A DNA stretch of 64,000 nucleotides, taken from the NCBI RefSeq assembly GCF_014779655.1, contig NZ_JACXYX010000020.1, forward strand, positions 1 to 64,000, written 5' to 3'. This document shows, piece by piece, positions 42,742 to 55,000 of the stretch. Each line of letters begins with the position of its first letter. The stretch's first letter is position 1. A program made the position numbers and the translations under genes. Origin of the DNA: Nocardioides ganghwensis. GTDB lineage: Bacteria; Actinomycetota; Actinomycetes; Propionibacteriales; Nocardioidaceae. The notes beneath the pieces are model-generated. The model was not told the DNA's origin. It worked only from the letters and a program-made list of their open reading frames with translations, and searched no databases.

Positions 42742-44280
42742 ATGGTGAACGAGTCCTGGCCCGAGACCGAGCGCACCTTCGACGTCGACCCCGCGACCGT
42801 CCTTCCGACGATGCTCGACGTCGATGGTGTGGCGCGCGTGGGTCAGGCGGTCGAGCACGAGCTCGAGGCGGTGTACTTCGACACGGTCGACCTCGACCTG
42901 GCCCGCCGCGGCGTCACCGTACGGCGGCGGACCGGGGGCTCCGATGCCGGCTGGCACCTGAAGCTGCCCCGCGTCGGCGACACCCGGGTCGAGGTGCGAC
43001 GGCCGTTGGGCCGCGCCACCCGAACGGTCCCGCGACCTCTGCTCGAGCCGGTGCGAGCCCTGGTGCGGGACCGTCCCCTCGTCCCGGTCGCGCGCATCCT
43101 CACGCGTCGCCAGGAGCGCGCGCTGCTCGACGCCGACGACGCCGTGCTGGCCCACGTCTGCGACGACCACGTACGCACCGAACAGCTCCACGTCGGCGAC
43201 CAGCGGGACGAGTGGCGCGAGTGGGAGGTCGAGCTGGTCGCGGGCGACGACACCCTCCTCGACCTGGCCGAAGAGCTGTTCCGGGAGGCCGGTGCCCGAC
43301 GGGCGCAGGCGTCGTCGAAGCTGGCCCGGACACTGGGCGACCACCTTCCCCCAGCGCCGTCGCCGCCGTTGCGGAAGAAGGAGCTCCGCCGATCGACCGC
43401 CGCGGCCGCTGTCACGCACCGGCTGGGACGGCAGGTCGACCGGCTGCTCGCTCAGGACCGGCGGGTCAGGGCCGGCGAGGACGGGTCGGTGCACAAGATG
43501 CGCATCGCCGTCCGGCGGCTGCGGTCGGCCCTCAAGACGTACGGTCCGCTCTTCGAGGACGCCGCCGCCACCGACTCGCTGGCCGAGGAGCTGCGGTGGC
43601 TCGGCCGGGCCCTCGGACCGGCGCGGGACGCCCAGGTCCTCCGGGAACGGCTGACCGAGCTGGTGGCGGCCGAGCCGGATCACCTGGTGCTCGGTCCGGT
43701 GGCCGCATCCATCGACGACGACCTTCGAGCGGCCGAACGGGCCGCCCGTGAAGCGACTCTCGCCGCGCTCGGAGACCGGCGCTACTTCCGGCTGCTCGAC
43801 GACCTCGACGAGCTCGTGGGGGCTCCGGCCTTCACGGCCGAGGCGGGGAAGCCGGCCCGGAAGGTGTTTCCGCGACTGCTGCACCGCGACGCCAAGCGAC
43901 TCCGCCGCTCGGTGAAGGAGGTCAGGCGCGCGGCGGGCGGCGAGAAGCGCGACGTCGCTCTCCACGACGCCCGCAAGAAGGCGAAGCGCCTGCGCTACGC
44001 CGCCGAGTCCATGGCTCCGGTCCTCGGGAGGCGGGCCGACGAGCTGGCCGCATCGGTCAAGGCGATCCAGCAGGTCCTCGGTCGGTTCCAGGACACCGTG
44101 ATGTCGCGCCGGGTCCTGCGTGACCACGGTGCGCGCGCACACGCGGACGGACACAACGGCTTCACCTACGGCCGCCTGCACATGCTCGAGGAGGCGAGCG
44201 CCGAGGCAGCCGTCCGCGAGTTCGACGACGCCTGGGCGCGGGTGTCCCTCAAGGGGCTGCGACGCCGGCTGGAGGCGTGA
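42742..44280 (+). CDS. CYTH-CHAD domain protein
   Basis: 512 residues from ATG 42742. Residues 1-200 form a CYTH domain: ETERTFDVD (variant of the ExExK motif, only partly kept), YFDTVDLDLARRGVTVRRRTGG and WEVELVAGDD. Residues about 215-512 form a CHAD domain: the conserved histidines are in VHKMRIAVRRLRSALKTY and ALHDARKKAKRLRYAAE, with many Arg/Lys helices. CYTH proteins hydrolyse triphosphate compounds and CHAD domains bind polyphosphate granules, so a role in polyphosphate or inorganic triphosphate turnover is likely. The last 32 bp overlap a small reverse-strand gene. Confidence 0.9.
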   Translation: MVNESWPETERTFDVDPATVLPTMLDVDGVARVGQAVEHELEAVYFDTVDLDLARRGVTVRRRTGGSDAGWHLKLPRVGDTRVEVRRPLGRATRTVPRPLLEPVRALVRDRPLVPVARILTRRQERALLDADDAVLAHVCDDHVRTEQLHVGDQRDEWREWEVELVAGDDTLLDLAEELFREAGARRAQASSKLARTLGDHLPPAPSPPLRKKELRRSTAAAAVTHRLGRQVDRLLAQDRRVRAGEDGSVHKMRIAVRRLRSALKTYGPLFEDAAATDSLAEELRWLGRALGPARDAQVLRERLTELVAAEPDHLVLGPVAASIDDDLRAAERAAREATLAALGDRRYFRLLDDLDELVGAPAFTAEAGKPARKVFPRLLHRDAKRLRRSVKEVRRAAGGEKRDVALHDARKKAKRLRYAAESMAPVLGRRADELAASVKAIQQVLGRFQDTVMSRRVLRDHGARAHADGHNGFTYGRLHMLEEASAEAAVREFDDAWARVSLKGLRRRLEA

Positions 44281-44410
44281 GGGGGTCGTCGACCCCGGTG
44301 ATCGCCCGAAGCATCAGATCGGCCTCGCGCTCGCACTCCTGCCAGAAGCCGGCGTCGAAGAGGCTCTCCGACGCGTGCCGCGTCACTCCGATGGTCTCCA
44401 CAGTGCTCAC
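44249..44410 (-). CDS. Small hypothetical protein
   Basis: A 53-residue frame from GTG 44410 (VSTVETIGVTRHAS). No transmembrane segment, no known domain; one helix (FDAGFWQECEREADLMLRAI). It overlaps the end of the CYTH-CHAD gene antisense by 32 bp. No clear ribosome binding site. Weakly supported. Confidence 0.35.
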   Translation of the reverse strand: MSTVETIGVTRHASESLFDAGFWQECEREADLMLRAITGVDDPLTPPAGVAAP

Positions 44411-44524
44411 CGTCCGTCTCGCCCCGCGTCCTTGACGAGGAGACGGGGCTCGGCCCCAGGCGTGACGCAGAGTCACCAACCTTTTCGGCCCGCCCGGGAC
44501 GACGCCCGGGCCGCCCGTCGACCT

Positions 44525-44731
44525 TCAGCAGGCGTGGGTGGGGTGCCACCCCGCGAAGCCCGTGTGCATGCCGGGATTGTGCGCGCCGTCGAATCCCATG
44601 ACCTGAGCACAGGACTGCACGTGGTGACCGAACTCCGAGCCAGCGCTGGCGGACACCGCAGGGGTCGCTGTCAGGGACAGGCCCCCTGCGAGGAACAGGA
44701 TGCTGAGGATCCTGGCGAGTGAGGTGGTCAT
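44525..44731 (-). CDS. Small secreted Cys-containing peptide
   Basis: 68 residues from ATG 44731, with AAGGAGCC just upstream. A signal peptide covers residues 1-28 (SLARILSILFLAGGLSLTATPAVSASA). The mature part of about 40 residues ends GWHPTHAC and contains two Cys (QSCAQ and the terminal Cys), five His residues and Gly/Met-rich stretches (GAHNPGMHTGFAGWH). Two Cys could form a disulfide; His and Met could bind copper, and the next gene on the other strand is a copper-type ATPase, which makes this suggestive but unproven. Confidence 0.65.
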   Translation of the reverse strand: MTTSLARILSILFLAGGLSLTATPAVSASAGSEFGHHVQSCAQVMGFDGAHNPGMHTGFAGWHPTHAC

Positions 44732-44841
44732 GACGGGGCTCCTTGACGGGTGCTGGGTGTGTGGTTGCCTCCTGAGACTGCCCTCCTCCCCTGTGAGGCA
44801 CCAGGGCCAACGTCCCCCTCTCAAGCAGGACCGTCGAGGGG

Positions 44842-44869
44842 TTGACTTGATACCCCCCGGGGGTATTGT
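44842..44869 (+). promoter_or_regulatory. CsoR-type operator and promoter of the P-type ATPase
   Basis: Perfect 17-bp palindrome ATACCCCC-C-GGGGGTAT (44850-44866) between a TTGACT -35 (44842-44847) and a TATTGT -10 (44864-44869), spacer 16 nt. This is the CsoR/RcnR-type operator form TACCC(C)n-GGGTA, which represses copper export genes until Cu(I) binds the repressor. The csoR gene is not in the window. Confidence 0.8.
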
Positions 44870-44875
44870 GGGGGT

Positions 44876-47266
<2,391 letters not shown>

Positions 47267-47322
47267 CGGCGACACCTCCACGCCAGCGAGAGGGACGAAG
47301 GCCGTTCCACCGGCCCGGACGA

Positions 47323-48726
47323 CTAGCCCTGGGCCATGTCCACGAACCTGGAGTAGTGACCCTGGAAGGCCACGGTGAGGTCGCGGGTCGGGCCGTTGCG
47401 GTGCTTGGCCACGATCAGGTCGGCCTCGCCGGGGCGGGTCGACTCCTTCTCGTAGACGTCGTCGCGGTGGAGCAGGATCACCATGTCGGCGTCCTGCTCG
47501 AGCGAGCCGGACTCACGCAGGTCGCTCATCATCGGGCGCTTGTCGCCACGCTGCTCGGGACCACGGTTGAGCTGCGACAGCGCGATGATCGGGCACTCGA
47601 GCTCCTTGGCGAGGAGCTTGATGTTGCGGGAGAACTCCGAGACCTCGAGCTGGCGGGACTCGACCTTCTTGCCCGAGCTCATCAGCTGCATGTAGTCGAT
47701 GACGATGAGCTTGAGGTCGTGGCGCTGCTTGAGCCGCCGCGCCTTGGCCCGGATCTCCATCATCGTCATGTTGGGGCTGTCGTCGATGAACATCGGCGCC
47801 CCCGACACCTGGCCCATCTTGCGGGCGAGCTTCTCCCAGTCGTCGTCGCGCATCGTGCCGTTGCGGATGTGGTTGAGCGGCACCTTCGCCTCGGCGGAGA
47901 GCAGGCGCATCATGATCTCCGAGCGCGTCATCTCCAGGCTGAAGAAGACGCTGGTGAGGTTGTTGTGGATCGACGCCGCGCGGCAGAAGTCGAGGGCGAG
48001 GGTCGACTTGCCCATGGCGGGGCGCGCCGCGACGATGATCATCTGGCCCGAGTGCAGACCGTTGGTGAGGTCGTCGAGGTCGGCGAAGCCCGTGGGCACG
48101 CCGTAGAGGCCGGCCTCGCGGTTGCCGATCGCCTCGATCTCGTCGAGGACGCCGCTCATGATGTCGCTCAGCGGCGCGTAGTCGACGGCCGCGCGCCGGT
48201 CGGTGACCTTGTAGACCTCGGCCTGGGCGTGGTCGACGACGTCGTCGATCTCGCCCTCGCCGGCGTAGCCGAGCGCCGCGATGCGGGTGCCGGCCTCGAC
48301 CAGGCGGCGCAGGATCGCCTTGTCGCGCACGATCTCGGCGTAGTAGCCCGCGTTGGCCGCGATCGGCACGTTGGCCGAGAGGGTGTGCAGGTAGGGGGCG
48401 CCGCCGATGCGGACGAGCTCGCCTCGCTTCTGCAGCTCGGCGGCGACGGTGATCGGGTCGGCCGGCTCGCCGCGACCGTAGAGGTCGATGATCGAGTCGT
48501 GGATGACCTCGTGGGCCGGGCGGTAGTAGTCGACGCCCTTGATGACGTCGACGACGTCGGCGATCGCGTCCTTCGACAGCAGCATCGAGCCGAGCACGCT
48601 CTGCTCGGCGGCGTTGTCCTGCGGAGGCGTACGGTCACCGGCCGAGCGCGGCGACTGACCGGGCTCGTAGGCCGCCGGACCGTCGCCCCAGGCCTCGTCG
48701 GTGTCCCCCTCGAAGGCGATGCTCAC
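47323..48726 (-). CDS. dnaB: Replicative DNA helicase DnaB
   Basis: 467 residues from GTG 48726. I prefer this over the ATG at 48741 because GGAGGAG lies between them, 6 nt before the GTG. The N-terminal primase-interacting domain starts at RTPPQDNAAEQSVLGSML; the RecA-like helicase domain has Walker A ARPAMGKST (K240), Walker B IVIDYMQLM, and the hexamer motifs GPEQRGDKRPMMSDLRESGSIEQ-like (here SGSLEQDADM) and the tail AKHRNGPTRDLTVAF. No intein is present. It unwinds the fork ahead of the replisome. It stands alone on the minus strand; a 558-bp gene-free region with DnaA boxes lies just upstream. Confidence 0.97.
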   Translation of the reverse strand: MSIAFEGDTDEAWGDGPAAYEPGQSPRSAGDRTPPQDNAAEQSVLGSMLLSKDAIADVVDVIKGVDYYRPAHEVIHDSIIDLYGRGEPADPITVAAELQKRGELVRIGGAPYLHTLSANVPIAANAGYYAEIVRDKAILRRLVEAGTRIAALGYAGEGEIDDVVDHAQAEVYKVTDRRAAVDYAPLSDIMSGVLDEIEAIGNREAGLYGVPTGFADLDDLTNGLHSGQMIIVAARPAMGKSTLALDFCRAASIHNNLTSVFFSLEMTRSEIMMRLLSAEAKVPLNHIRNGTMRDDDWEKLARKMGQVSGAPMFIDDSPNMTMMEIRAKARRLKQRHDLKLIVIDYMQLMSSGKKVESRQLEVSEFSRNIKLLAKELECPIIALSQLNRGPEQRGDKRPMMSDLRESGSLEQDADMVILLHRDDVYEKESTRPGEADLIVAKHRNGPTRDLTVAFQGHYSRFVDMAQG

Positions 48727-48924
48727 TCCGCGCTCCTCCATCTCGTGCCACCCACGGGCCCACTCACGACCTGCCGCCCTCGACGGTAGGCACGACCACC
48801 GACACCGCCAGCGGACCTGCGCCGGCGAGCCGCGCCGGACCCGGTCCGCGAGTGGCGTCCCGATCGACGTCCGCGCGAGACCGTACGTGCTCCGGACGGG
48901 TCAGGGGAAGCCAGCGCGACGGAG

Positions 48925-49181
48925 TTATCCACAGGCTTTGTGGAGAACCTGCGGACGAGGGTGGACGACACGCAGGCAGCAGTGCACATGACGTAGACGA
49001 GCCTGTGGACACGAGTCCGCAATGCTGGCCGAACACCGCTCTGACCTGCGACAACGCGACACACAGCCTGTGGAGGAGAAATACACGGGCCCTGCGGACG
49101 TTCACCCGTCCGCCATCTGGAAGATGCCGACCGGTCAGCCAGCACGCCGCCGTGACCAGCGCCACCGGCGCGTCATCCACA
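48925..49181. other. Cluster of DnaA-box-like nonamers upstream of dnaB
   Basis: Gap 48727-49284 has no gene. It contains one consensus DnaA box TTATCCACA (48925-48933) and near-matches TGTGGAGAA (48939-48947), TGTGGACAC (49004-49012), TGTGGAGGA (49069-49077) and TCATCCACA (49173-49181). Spacing is irregular and there is no AT-rich unwinding element, so this is more likely a DnaA-binding control or titration site than oriC. Confidence 0.5.
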
Positions 49182-49271
49182 CGGCCATTCACAGGTAGTC
49201 CGAAGGGACTATGTACGCGCCGGGAACCGGCCGGTATCCGGTCCGGCACGGCCGACGCCGGGCGGCGTTCC

Positions 49272-49287
49272 TAGAGTTCGACGCGTG
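49272..49287 (+). promoter_or_regulatory. Leaderless promoter of the MATE gene
   Basis: TAGAGT (49272-49277) lies 7 nt before GTG 49285. Confidence 0.55.
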
Positions 49288-50643
49288 ACGACCGACCGGG
49301 AGAGCGAGCGCGCGACCCACCGCGAGACCGACCGCGAGATCCTGCGCCTGGCCGTCCCCGCCTTCCTCGCCCTCGTCGCCGAGCCGCTCTTCCTGCTCTC
49401 CGACGCCGCGATCGTCGGCCACCTCGGCACCCCCGAGCTCGCCGGCCTCGGCGTCGCCGCGGTCGTCCTCCAGACGGTCGTCGGCCTGTGCGTCTTCCTC
49501 GCCTACGGCACGACCGCGAGCGTGGCGCGACACCTCGGCGCCGGCGACCTCCGTGCCGCCCTCGCACAAGGCGTCGACGGCGTGTGGCTGGCCGTGCTCA
49601 TCGGGACCCTCGCCACCGCGCTCGGGATCGTCCTCACCCCGACCCTGGTCGGCGCCTTCGGCGTCGGCGCGGAGGTCGCCGACCACGCAGAGACCTACCT
49701 GGCCATCGCGTTCCTCGGCACCACGCCGTTGCTCGTCATGCTCGCCGCGACCGGCGTGCTGCGCGGCCTGCAGGACACCCGTACGCCGCTGATGGTCGCC
49801 GTCGTCGGCAACGGCCTCAACATCGTGTTCAACGTCGTCCTCGTCTACGGCCTCGACCTGGGCATCGCGGGCTCGGCCATCGGCTCCGTCCTCGCCCAGG
49901 TGATCAGCGCAGCCTGGCTCCTCGTGGTCGTCGTCCGCGCGGCCCGCGCGCACGACGCGCCCCTGTCCCCCGACCGCGCCGGCATCACCGCGGCCGCGCA
50001 CGCCGCCGTCGCGCTCGTCGTCCGTACGCTCGCGCTGCGCGCCTGCCTGCTCGTCGGGACGTACGCCGTCACCCGCGTCGGCACCGGTGCCACCGACGTC
50101 AACGTCGCCACGCACCAGGTCGCCATCACCCTCTGGAGCTTCCTCGCCTTCGCCCTCGACGCCATCGCCATCGCCGCGCAGGCGCTCACCGGCCGTGCCC
50201 TCGGCAGCGGCGACGTCGACGGCACCCGGCGGCTGACCCGCCGGATGGTCAGGTGGGGCTGGGGCAGCGGGCTCGTGGCCGGGCTCGCCCTCGCGGCCGT
50301 GGCCCCGTTCATCGGTGCGCTGTTCACCACCGACCCCGAGGTGCGGGAGCTGCTCGTGCCCGTCCTGCTGGTGGCCGCGCTCGGCCAGCCGCTGGCCGGG
50401 ATGGTCTTCGTGCTCGACGGCGTCCTCATCGGCGCGGGCGACGGGGCCTACCTCGCGTGGGCCGGGCTGGTCGTGCTCGCGGCGTACGCCCCCGCCGCGC
50501 TCTGGGCGGCGACCCTCCCGCACGGCCTGGTCGCCGTCTGGGTCGCGATGGTCTTCGTCTTCATGGGCGCGCGAGGGGTGCTGCTGTCGTGGCGCGCACG
50601 CGGCGACCGGTGGCTCGTGACCGGAGCGACGTCCGCTCGTTGA
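49285..50643 (+). CDS. MATE family efflux transporter (DinF-like)
   Basis: 452 residues from GTG 49285. Twelve transmembrane helices in two MatE halves: REILRLAVPAFLALVAEPLFLLSDAAIVGHLG begins the first, and ATHQVAITLWSFLAFALDAIAIAAQALTGRALG the second; NIVFNVVLVYGL is the conserved helix-6 stretch. It exports cationic drugs or other small molecules by Na+ or H+ antiport. In streptomycetes a MATE gene also lies between rplI and dnaB, so this is a core neighbour. Here three exported-protein genes separate it from rplI. Confidence 0.92.
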   Translation: MTTDRESERATHRETDREILRLAVPAFLALVAEPLFLLSDAAIVGHLGTPELAGLGVAAVVLQTVVGLCVFLAYGTTASVARHLGAGDLRAALAQGVDGVWLAVLIGTLATALGIVLTPTLVGAFGVGAEVADHAETYLAIAFLGTTPLLVMLAATGVLRGLQDTRTPLMVAVVGNGLNIVFNVVLVYGLDLGIAGSAIGSVLAQVISAAWLLVVVVRAARAHDAPLSPDRAGITAAAHAAVALVVRTLALRACLLVGTYAVTRVGTGATDVNVATHQVAITLWSFLAFALDAIAIAAQALTGRALGSGDVDGTRRLTRRMVRWGWGSGLVAGLALAAVAPFIGALFTTDPEVRELLVPVLLVAALGQPLAGMVFVLDGVLIGAGDGAYLAWAGLVVLAAYAPAALWAATLPHGLVAVWVAMVFVFMGARGVLLSWRARGDRWLVTGATSAR

Positions 50644-50673
50644 GCCTGCATCACGACCGAGGGAGGGTCCGAG

Positions 50674-51882
50674 GTGGGTCAGGTGGAGAAGCAGCGCGCA
50701 GCCGTCAGGTCGGCAGTGCGGCTGGGGGTGGTCGCGCTCGTCGCAGGAGCGCTCGTCGCAGGAGCGCTCGTCCCCCTGGCGGGAGCCGCACCCGCCGAGG
50801 CCGAGCCGGGGTGCGTCGACGAGACGGCGCCCGGCATCCTGCAGGACGGCTGCGACGACAGCACCCCGCCCGACACCACCCTCACCGCGTCCACCACGCC
50901 CAACGCCGCCGGCCTGGTCGACGTCTCCACGATGACCTTCGCCGTGCAGGCGCAGGTCTCCGACGCCGACCCCGGTCCCTTCGGCCTCGAGTGCACGCTG
51001 GCCGGCGGACCGCAGGCCCACGACTGGCGCGCCTGCACCAGCCCCGTGACGTACGCCGACCTCCCCGACGCCGCGGCCGGGACGTACGTCTTCCAGGCCC
51101 GCGCCGTCGACCTCGGCGACGCCGCCCGCAACCCCGACGTCAACCCGCTGCTGCCGCCGGCGGTCGCCGACACCCCTGACCACGACCCCACCCCGGCGAC
51201 CGTGCGGTGGGGCCAGGACACCCGGGCGCCGTTCGTCTTCGTCACCTCGACGTCCTACGACGAGATCACCCCCACCCAGCCGGTGGTCACCGGCGCGGGC
51301 GTGCCGATCCGGCTCAACAGCAGCGAGGCGGGCTCGACGATCGAGTGCACCGACAACGGCCGCCCCGTGGCGTGCTCGGCGGGTCGGTGGGAGCTCGAGG
51401 ACCCGCGGGCCGGCCGGCACCGGTTCGCCGCGCGCGCCGTCGACGCCGCCGGCAACGCCAGCGCCTGGTCGGAGCCGGTCGAGTTCTTCGTCCCCCGCAA
51501 CCTCACGCGACAGCGCGGTTGGAAGAAGGTCCGGGACGCCGGCTGGTTCCGTGGTGACGCGCTCACCTCGTCCAGGCGCGGGGCCCGGCTCGTCCTGCCC
51601 CGCGCGAAGGTCGGCGAGCTCCGCCTCATCGCCCCCAGCGGGCCGGGCTTCGGCAAGGTGCGTGTGCGCGTCGGCAGGCGCGCGTGGCACGTCGTCGACC
51701 TCTCCGGCCCGAAGGCAGCCATGCGCCAGGTCGTCGTCATCGACCGCTACTCCGGGGTCCGCTCGGGCCGGATCGTGATCGAGACGCTGGGCCGCAAGCG
51801 GGTCGTGATCGACGCCGTCGTCGCCCGGCCCAACCGCTTCCCGGCCGCCATCCGGACGGACGGTCCGGCGCCCGCGCCCTGA
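50674..51882 (+). CDS. Secreted Ig/fibronectin-like repeat protein
   Basis: 402 residues from GTG 50674, with GGGAGG at 661-666 upstream. A signal peptide (VRLGVVALVAGALVAGALVP) contains an exact 15-bp DNA repeat giving AGALV twice. The mature protein has two beta-sandwich segments with disulfide-type Cys pairs (FGLECTLAGG ... WRACTSPV and STIECTDNGRPVACSAG), each ending in a YVFQARAVD or HRFAARAVD strand, the pattern of bacterial Ig-like domains in secreted actinobacterial proteins. The last 120 residues are basic and beta-rich, without a membrane anchor. Its role outside the cell is unknown. Confidence 0.75.
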   Translation: MGQVEKQRAAVRSAVRLGVVALVAGALVAGALVPLAGAAPAEAEPGCVDETAPGILQDGCDDSTPPDTTLTASTTPNAAGLVDVSTMTFAVQAQVSDADPGPFGLECTLAGGPQAHDWRACTSPVTYADLPDAAAGTYVFQARAVDLGDAARNPDVNPLLPPAVADTPDHDPTPATVRWGQDTRAPFVFVTSTSYDEITPTQPVVTGAGVPIRLNSSEAGSTIECTDNGRPVACSAGRWELEDPRAGRHRFAARAVDAAGNASAWSEPVEFFVPRNLTRQRGWKKVRDAGWFRGDALTSSRRGARLVLPRAKVGELRLIAPSGPGFGKVRVRVGRRAWHVVDLSGPKAAMRQVVVIDRYSGVRSGRIVIETLGRKRVVIDAVVARPNRFPAAIRTDGPAPAP

Positions 51883-51888
51883 CCCACG

Positions 51889-51915
51889 CGGAGACGATCC
51901 GGGGTTACGTCTCCG
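51889..51915. terminator. Hairpin after the secreted Ig-like gene
   Basis: 8-bp stem CGGAGACG (51889-51896) and CGTCTCCG (51908-51915) around an 11-nt loop, 7 nt after the stop codon. No U-tract. Confidence 0.45.
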
Positions 51916-52076
51916 TTACGAGAGAATCTTCAGACGCGGTTTTCGTTGACACGCGCCCCACGTGTGACTTCAGATACAGGGGCTTCACCCCTCATCCCGC
52001 CTGGATGACGTACGCATTCGCTCTCGGGGGCGCGTCGTCATGCGGTCGGGCCAGTCTCGTCGAACGGGAGATCCGC

Positions 52077-55000
52077 GTGATCCGTCGCACCATCGCGGCA
52101 GGCGCTGCAACCAGCGTCGCTGCCGCACTACTCGTGCCGTGGGGGACGGCTGCCAACGCAGCCGACTTCGACCCCGGCACCCTCAAGCCTGAGAAGGCAA
52201 CCCCTGCCCAGGCCTTCGACAAGGGCACGGTGCTGGAGCTCGGCACCGGCAAGAAGGCCGAGACCTACATCGTCCAGCTGGACGCCCCTGCCGTGCCGAC
52301 CCGCGACAGCGCCGAGCGCCGCGGCGAGGCCAGCACGCAGTCGGAGTCGGCCTACCGCTCGGAGATCAAGTCCGAGCAGGCCGACCTGGTCTCCTCGATC
52401 TCCCAGGTCACCGGTGGCAGCGCCAAGGTGCTCTACCGCTACACCGAGGCGCTCAACGGCATCGCGGTCAACCTGACGCGCGCGCAGGCGCAGAAGGTCT
52501 CCCGTCTCGACGGCGTCGCGGCCGTCCAGGTCGACTTCGAGCGCGAGCTCACCACCGACAAGGGCCCCGAGTGGATCGGTGCGCCGTCCATCTGGGACGG
52601 CTCCAACGTCCCCGCGGCGTTCGACGGCAACAAGGGTGAGGGCGTCATCGTCGGCATCCTCGACTCCGGCCTCAACCCGGAGAACCCGTCGTTCGCCGAC
52701 GTGGTGCCCGCCGAGGACGGTGGCGACGGCTACGACCACACCAACCCGCTCGGCGCCGGCAACTACCTCGGCATGTGCGACCCCGCCAACACCGCGCAGT
52801 ACGTCGCGAACTGGGGCTGCAACGACAAGCTGATCGGCTACTACAACTTCGAGAACCCCGCCGCCGGCGGCAACCCGTTCGACGACCCCTACGACGACGA
52901 CGGCCACGGCAGCCACACCGGCAGCACCACGGCCGGAAACCAGGTCGACGCGACCGCGTACGCCGCCAAGGGCACGCCCAACGAGTTCTCGGTGACCTCC
53001 ACGATCAAGGGTGTCGCGCCCCACGCCAACATCATCGGCTACGACGTCTGCGACGGCGGCTGCCAGGGCTACTCGATCCTGGCCTCCATCAACCAGGCGA
53101 TCCTCGACGACGTCGACGTGATCAACTACTCGATCGGCTCGTCCGCGGCGTCCAACCCCTGGACCGACCCCGACGCCGTCGCGTTCCTCAACGCTCGCGA
53201 GGCCGGCATCCACGTCGCCACCTCGGCCGGCAACGCCGGTCCCGGCGCCGCCACCCTCGGCAGCCCCGGTGACGTGCCGTGGATGACGACGGTCGGTGCG
53301 ACCACGCACGACCGCAAGTACGTCTCGTCGGTCACCGACCTGGCCTCGGACGCCGGCGCCGGCCCGGGCGACATCGCGGGTGCCGGTCTCTCCGGTCCCA
53401 CCGACGCCGCCTACCCGCTGGTCGACGCCCGCTCCGTCAACGGCAACGCGCTCTGCGAGGCGGAGAAGTTCCCCGCCGGGACCGACTTCACCGGTCAGAT
53501 CGTCCTGTGCGACCGCGGTGTCACCGGTCGCGTGCAGAAGGGCGAGGTCGTCGCGGCGCTCAACGCCGAGGGCATGGTCCTGGCCAACGACCCGGCCAGC
53601 GGCGACTCCCTCAACGGTGACGCGCACGCCCTCCCGGCCGCGCACATCACCTACGACGACGGTGTCGCCCTCCGCGAGTGGATGGGCTCGGTCACCGGCG
53701 AGGAGGCCGCGCTCTCCGGCTCGGTCGCCGACATCAAGGACGAGAACGGCGACATCATGGCCGCCTTCTCCAGCCGTGGCCCCAACCGCGCGGTGTCGAT
53801 GATCAGCCCGTCCGTCTCGGCTCCCGGCGTGGACATCCTCGCCGCGGCCGGCGCTGACAACGAGGTCGTCTGGGAGTTCATCTCCGGCACCTCGATGGCC
53901 AGCCCGCACACGGCCGGCGCGCTCGCGCTCCTCAGGGGCATGCAGCTCGACGTCCCCGAGGCCGACCAGTGGAGCCCGGCAGAGGCGCAGTCGGCGCTGA
54001 TGACCACCGCTGAGCGCGACATCACCGACTCCGACGGCACCGCTGCCGACTGGTTCGACATGGGCTCGGGTCGCATCGAGCTCCGTCGCGCCGCCAAGGC
54101 CGGCTTCGTGCTCGACGAGGACCTCGCCGGCTACCAGGGCGCGAACCCCGCGCTCGGCGGCGACGTCCGTGAGCTCAACACCGCCAGCATGGCCGACGAC
54201 GAGTGCCTGCAGACGTGCGAGTGGACCCGTACGCTCACCGGCACCGCCACCGGTGCCGGCACGTGGACCGTGTCGGTGGAGAACGTCTCCGACGGCATCA
54301 CCCTCGACACCGACGTCGACACCGTCGCGCTGACCGACGGCGGCACCGCCGACGTCACGGTCACCGCGACCGTCGACGCCGGCGTGGCCACCGACAAGTG
54401 GCTCTTCGGCACCCTGGTGCTGACGCCGCCCGCCGGATCCGAGGCCCCTGTGGCGCACCTCCCCGTCGGCGTCCTGCCGTCGGCCGGCGTGCTCCCCGAG
54501 TCGATCGACATCACCACCCGTCGTGACGCGGGCTCCCAGGTGGAGTCGGGCTTCGAGGCCATCGCCATCAGCGACCTGCAGATCGACGCCAGCGGGCTGG
54601 TGCCCGAGGACAGCGTCGAGCTCTCGATCGCCGAGGACAGCACCAACACCGACCCGTACGACGGCAACGGCACGCACGTCGAGATGCTCGAGGTGCCCGC
54701 GGGCGCCACGAGCCTCATCGCCAAGCTGGAGAACCCGACGGCGCCCGACTTCGACCTCTACGTCGGGAAGGGCGAGGTCTCCGCGGCCAACGAGATCGCC
54801 ATGAGCGCGAGCGCTGGCTCGGACGAGGTCATCGAGATCGCCAACCCCGAGCCGGGCACCTACTGGGTCCTGGTGCAGAACTGGGAGGCCTCCACGGCCG
54901 GTGGCACCGACACCACCGACCTGGTGACCGCGGTGGTCGCCGGCGACCAGGGCAACCTGCGCGCCGAGGGCCCCGAGGGCGCCCTGCCTGCCGCCACGCC

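Noticed and set aside
44483..44515. Intrinsic terminator at the CCCGGG repeats
   Set aside because: Only short self-complementary CCCGGG blocks with no U-tract; too weak to call.
48727..48741. ATG start of DnaB at 48741
   Set aside because: GGAGGAG lies after this ATG, at proper distance from the GTG at 48726, so it is more likely the ribosome binding site.
48925..49181. Chromosomal origin oriC
   Set aside because: No dnaA, dnaN or rpmH beside it, no AT-rich unwinding element, and the boxes are mostly degenerate.
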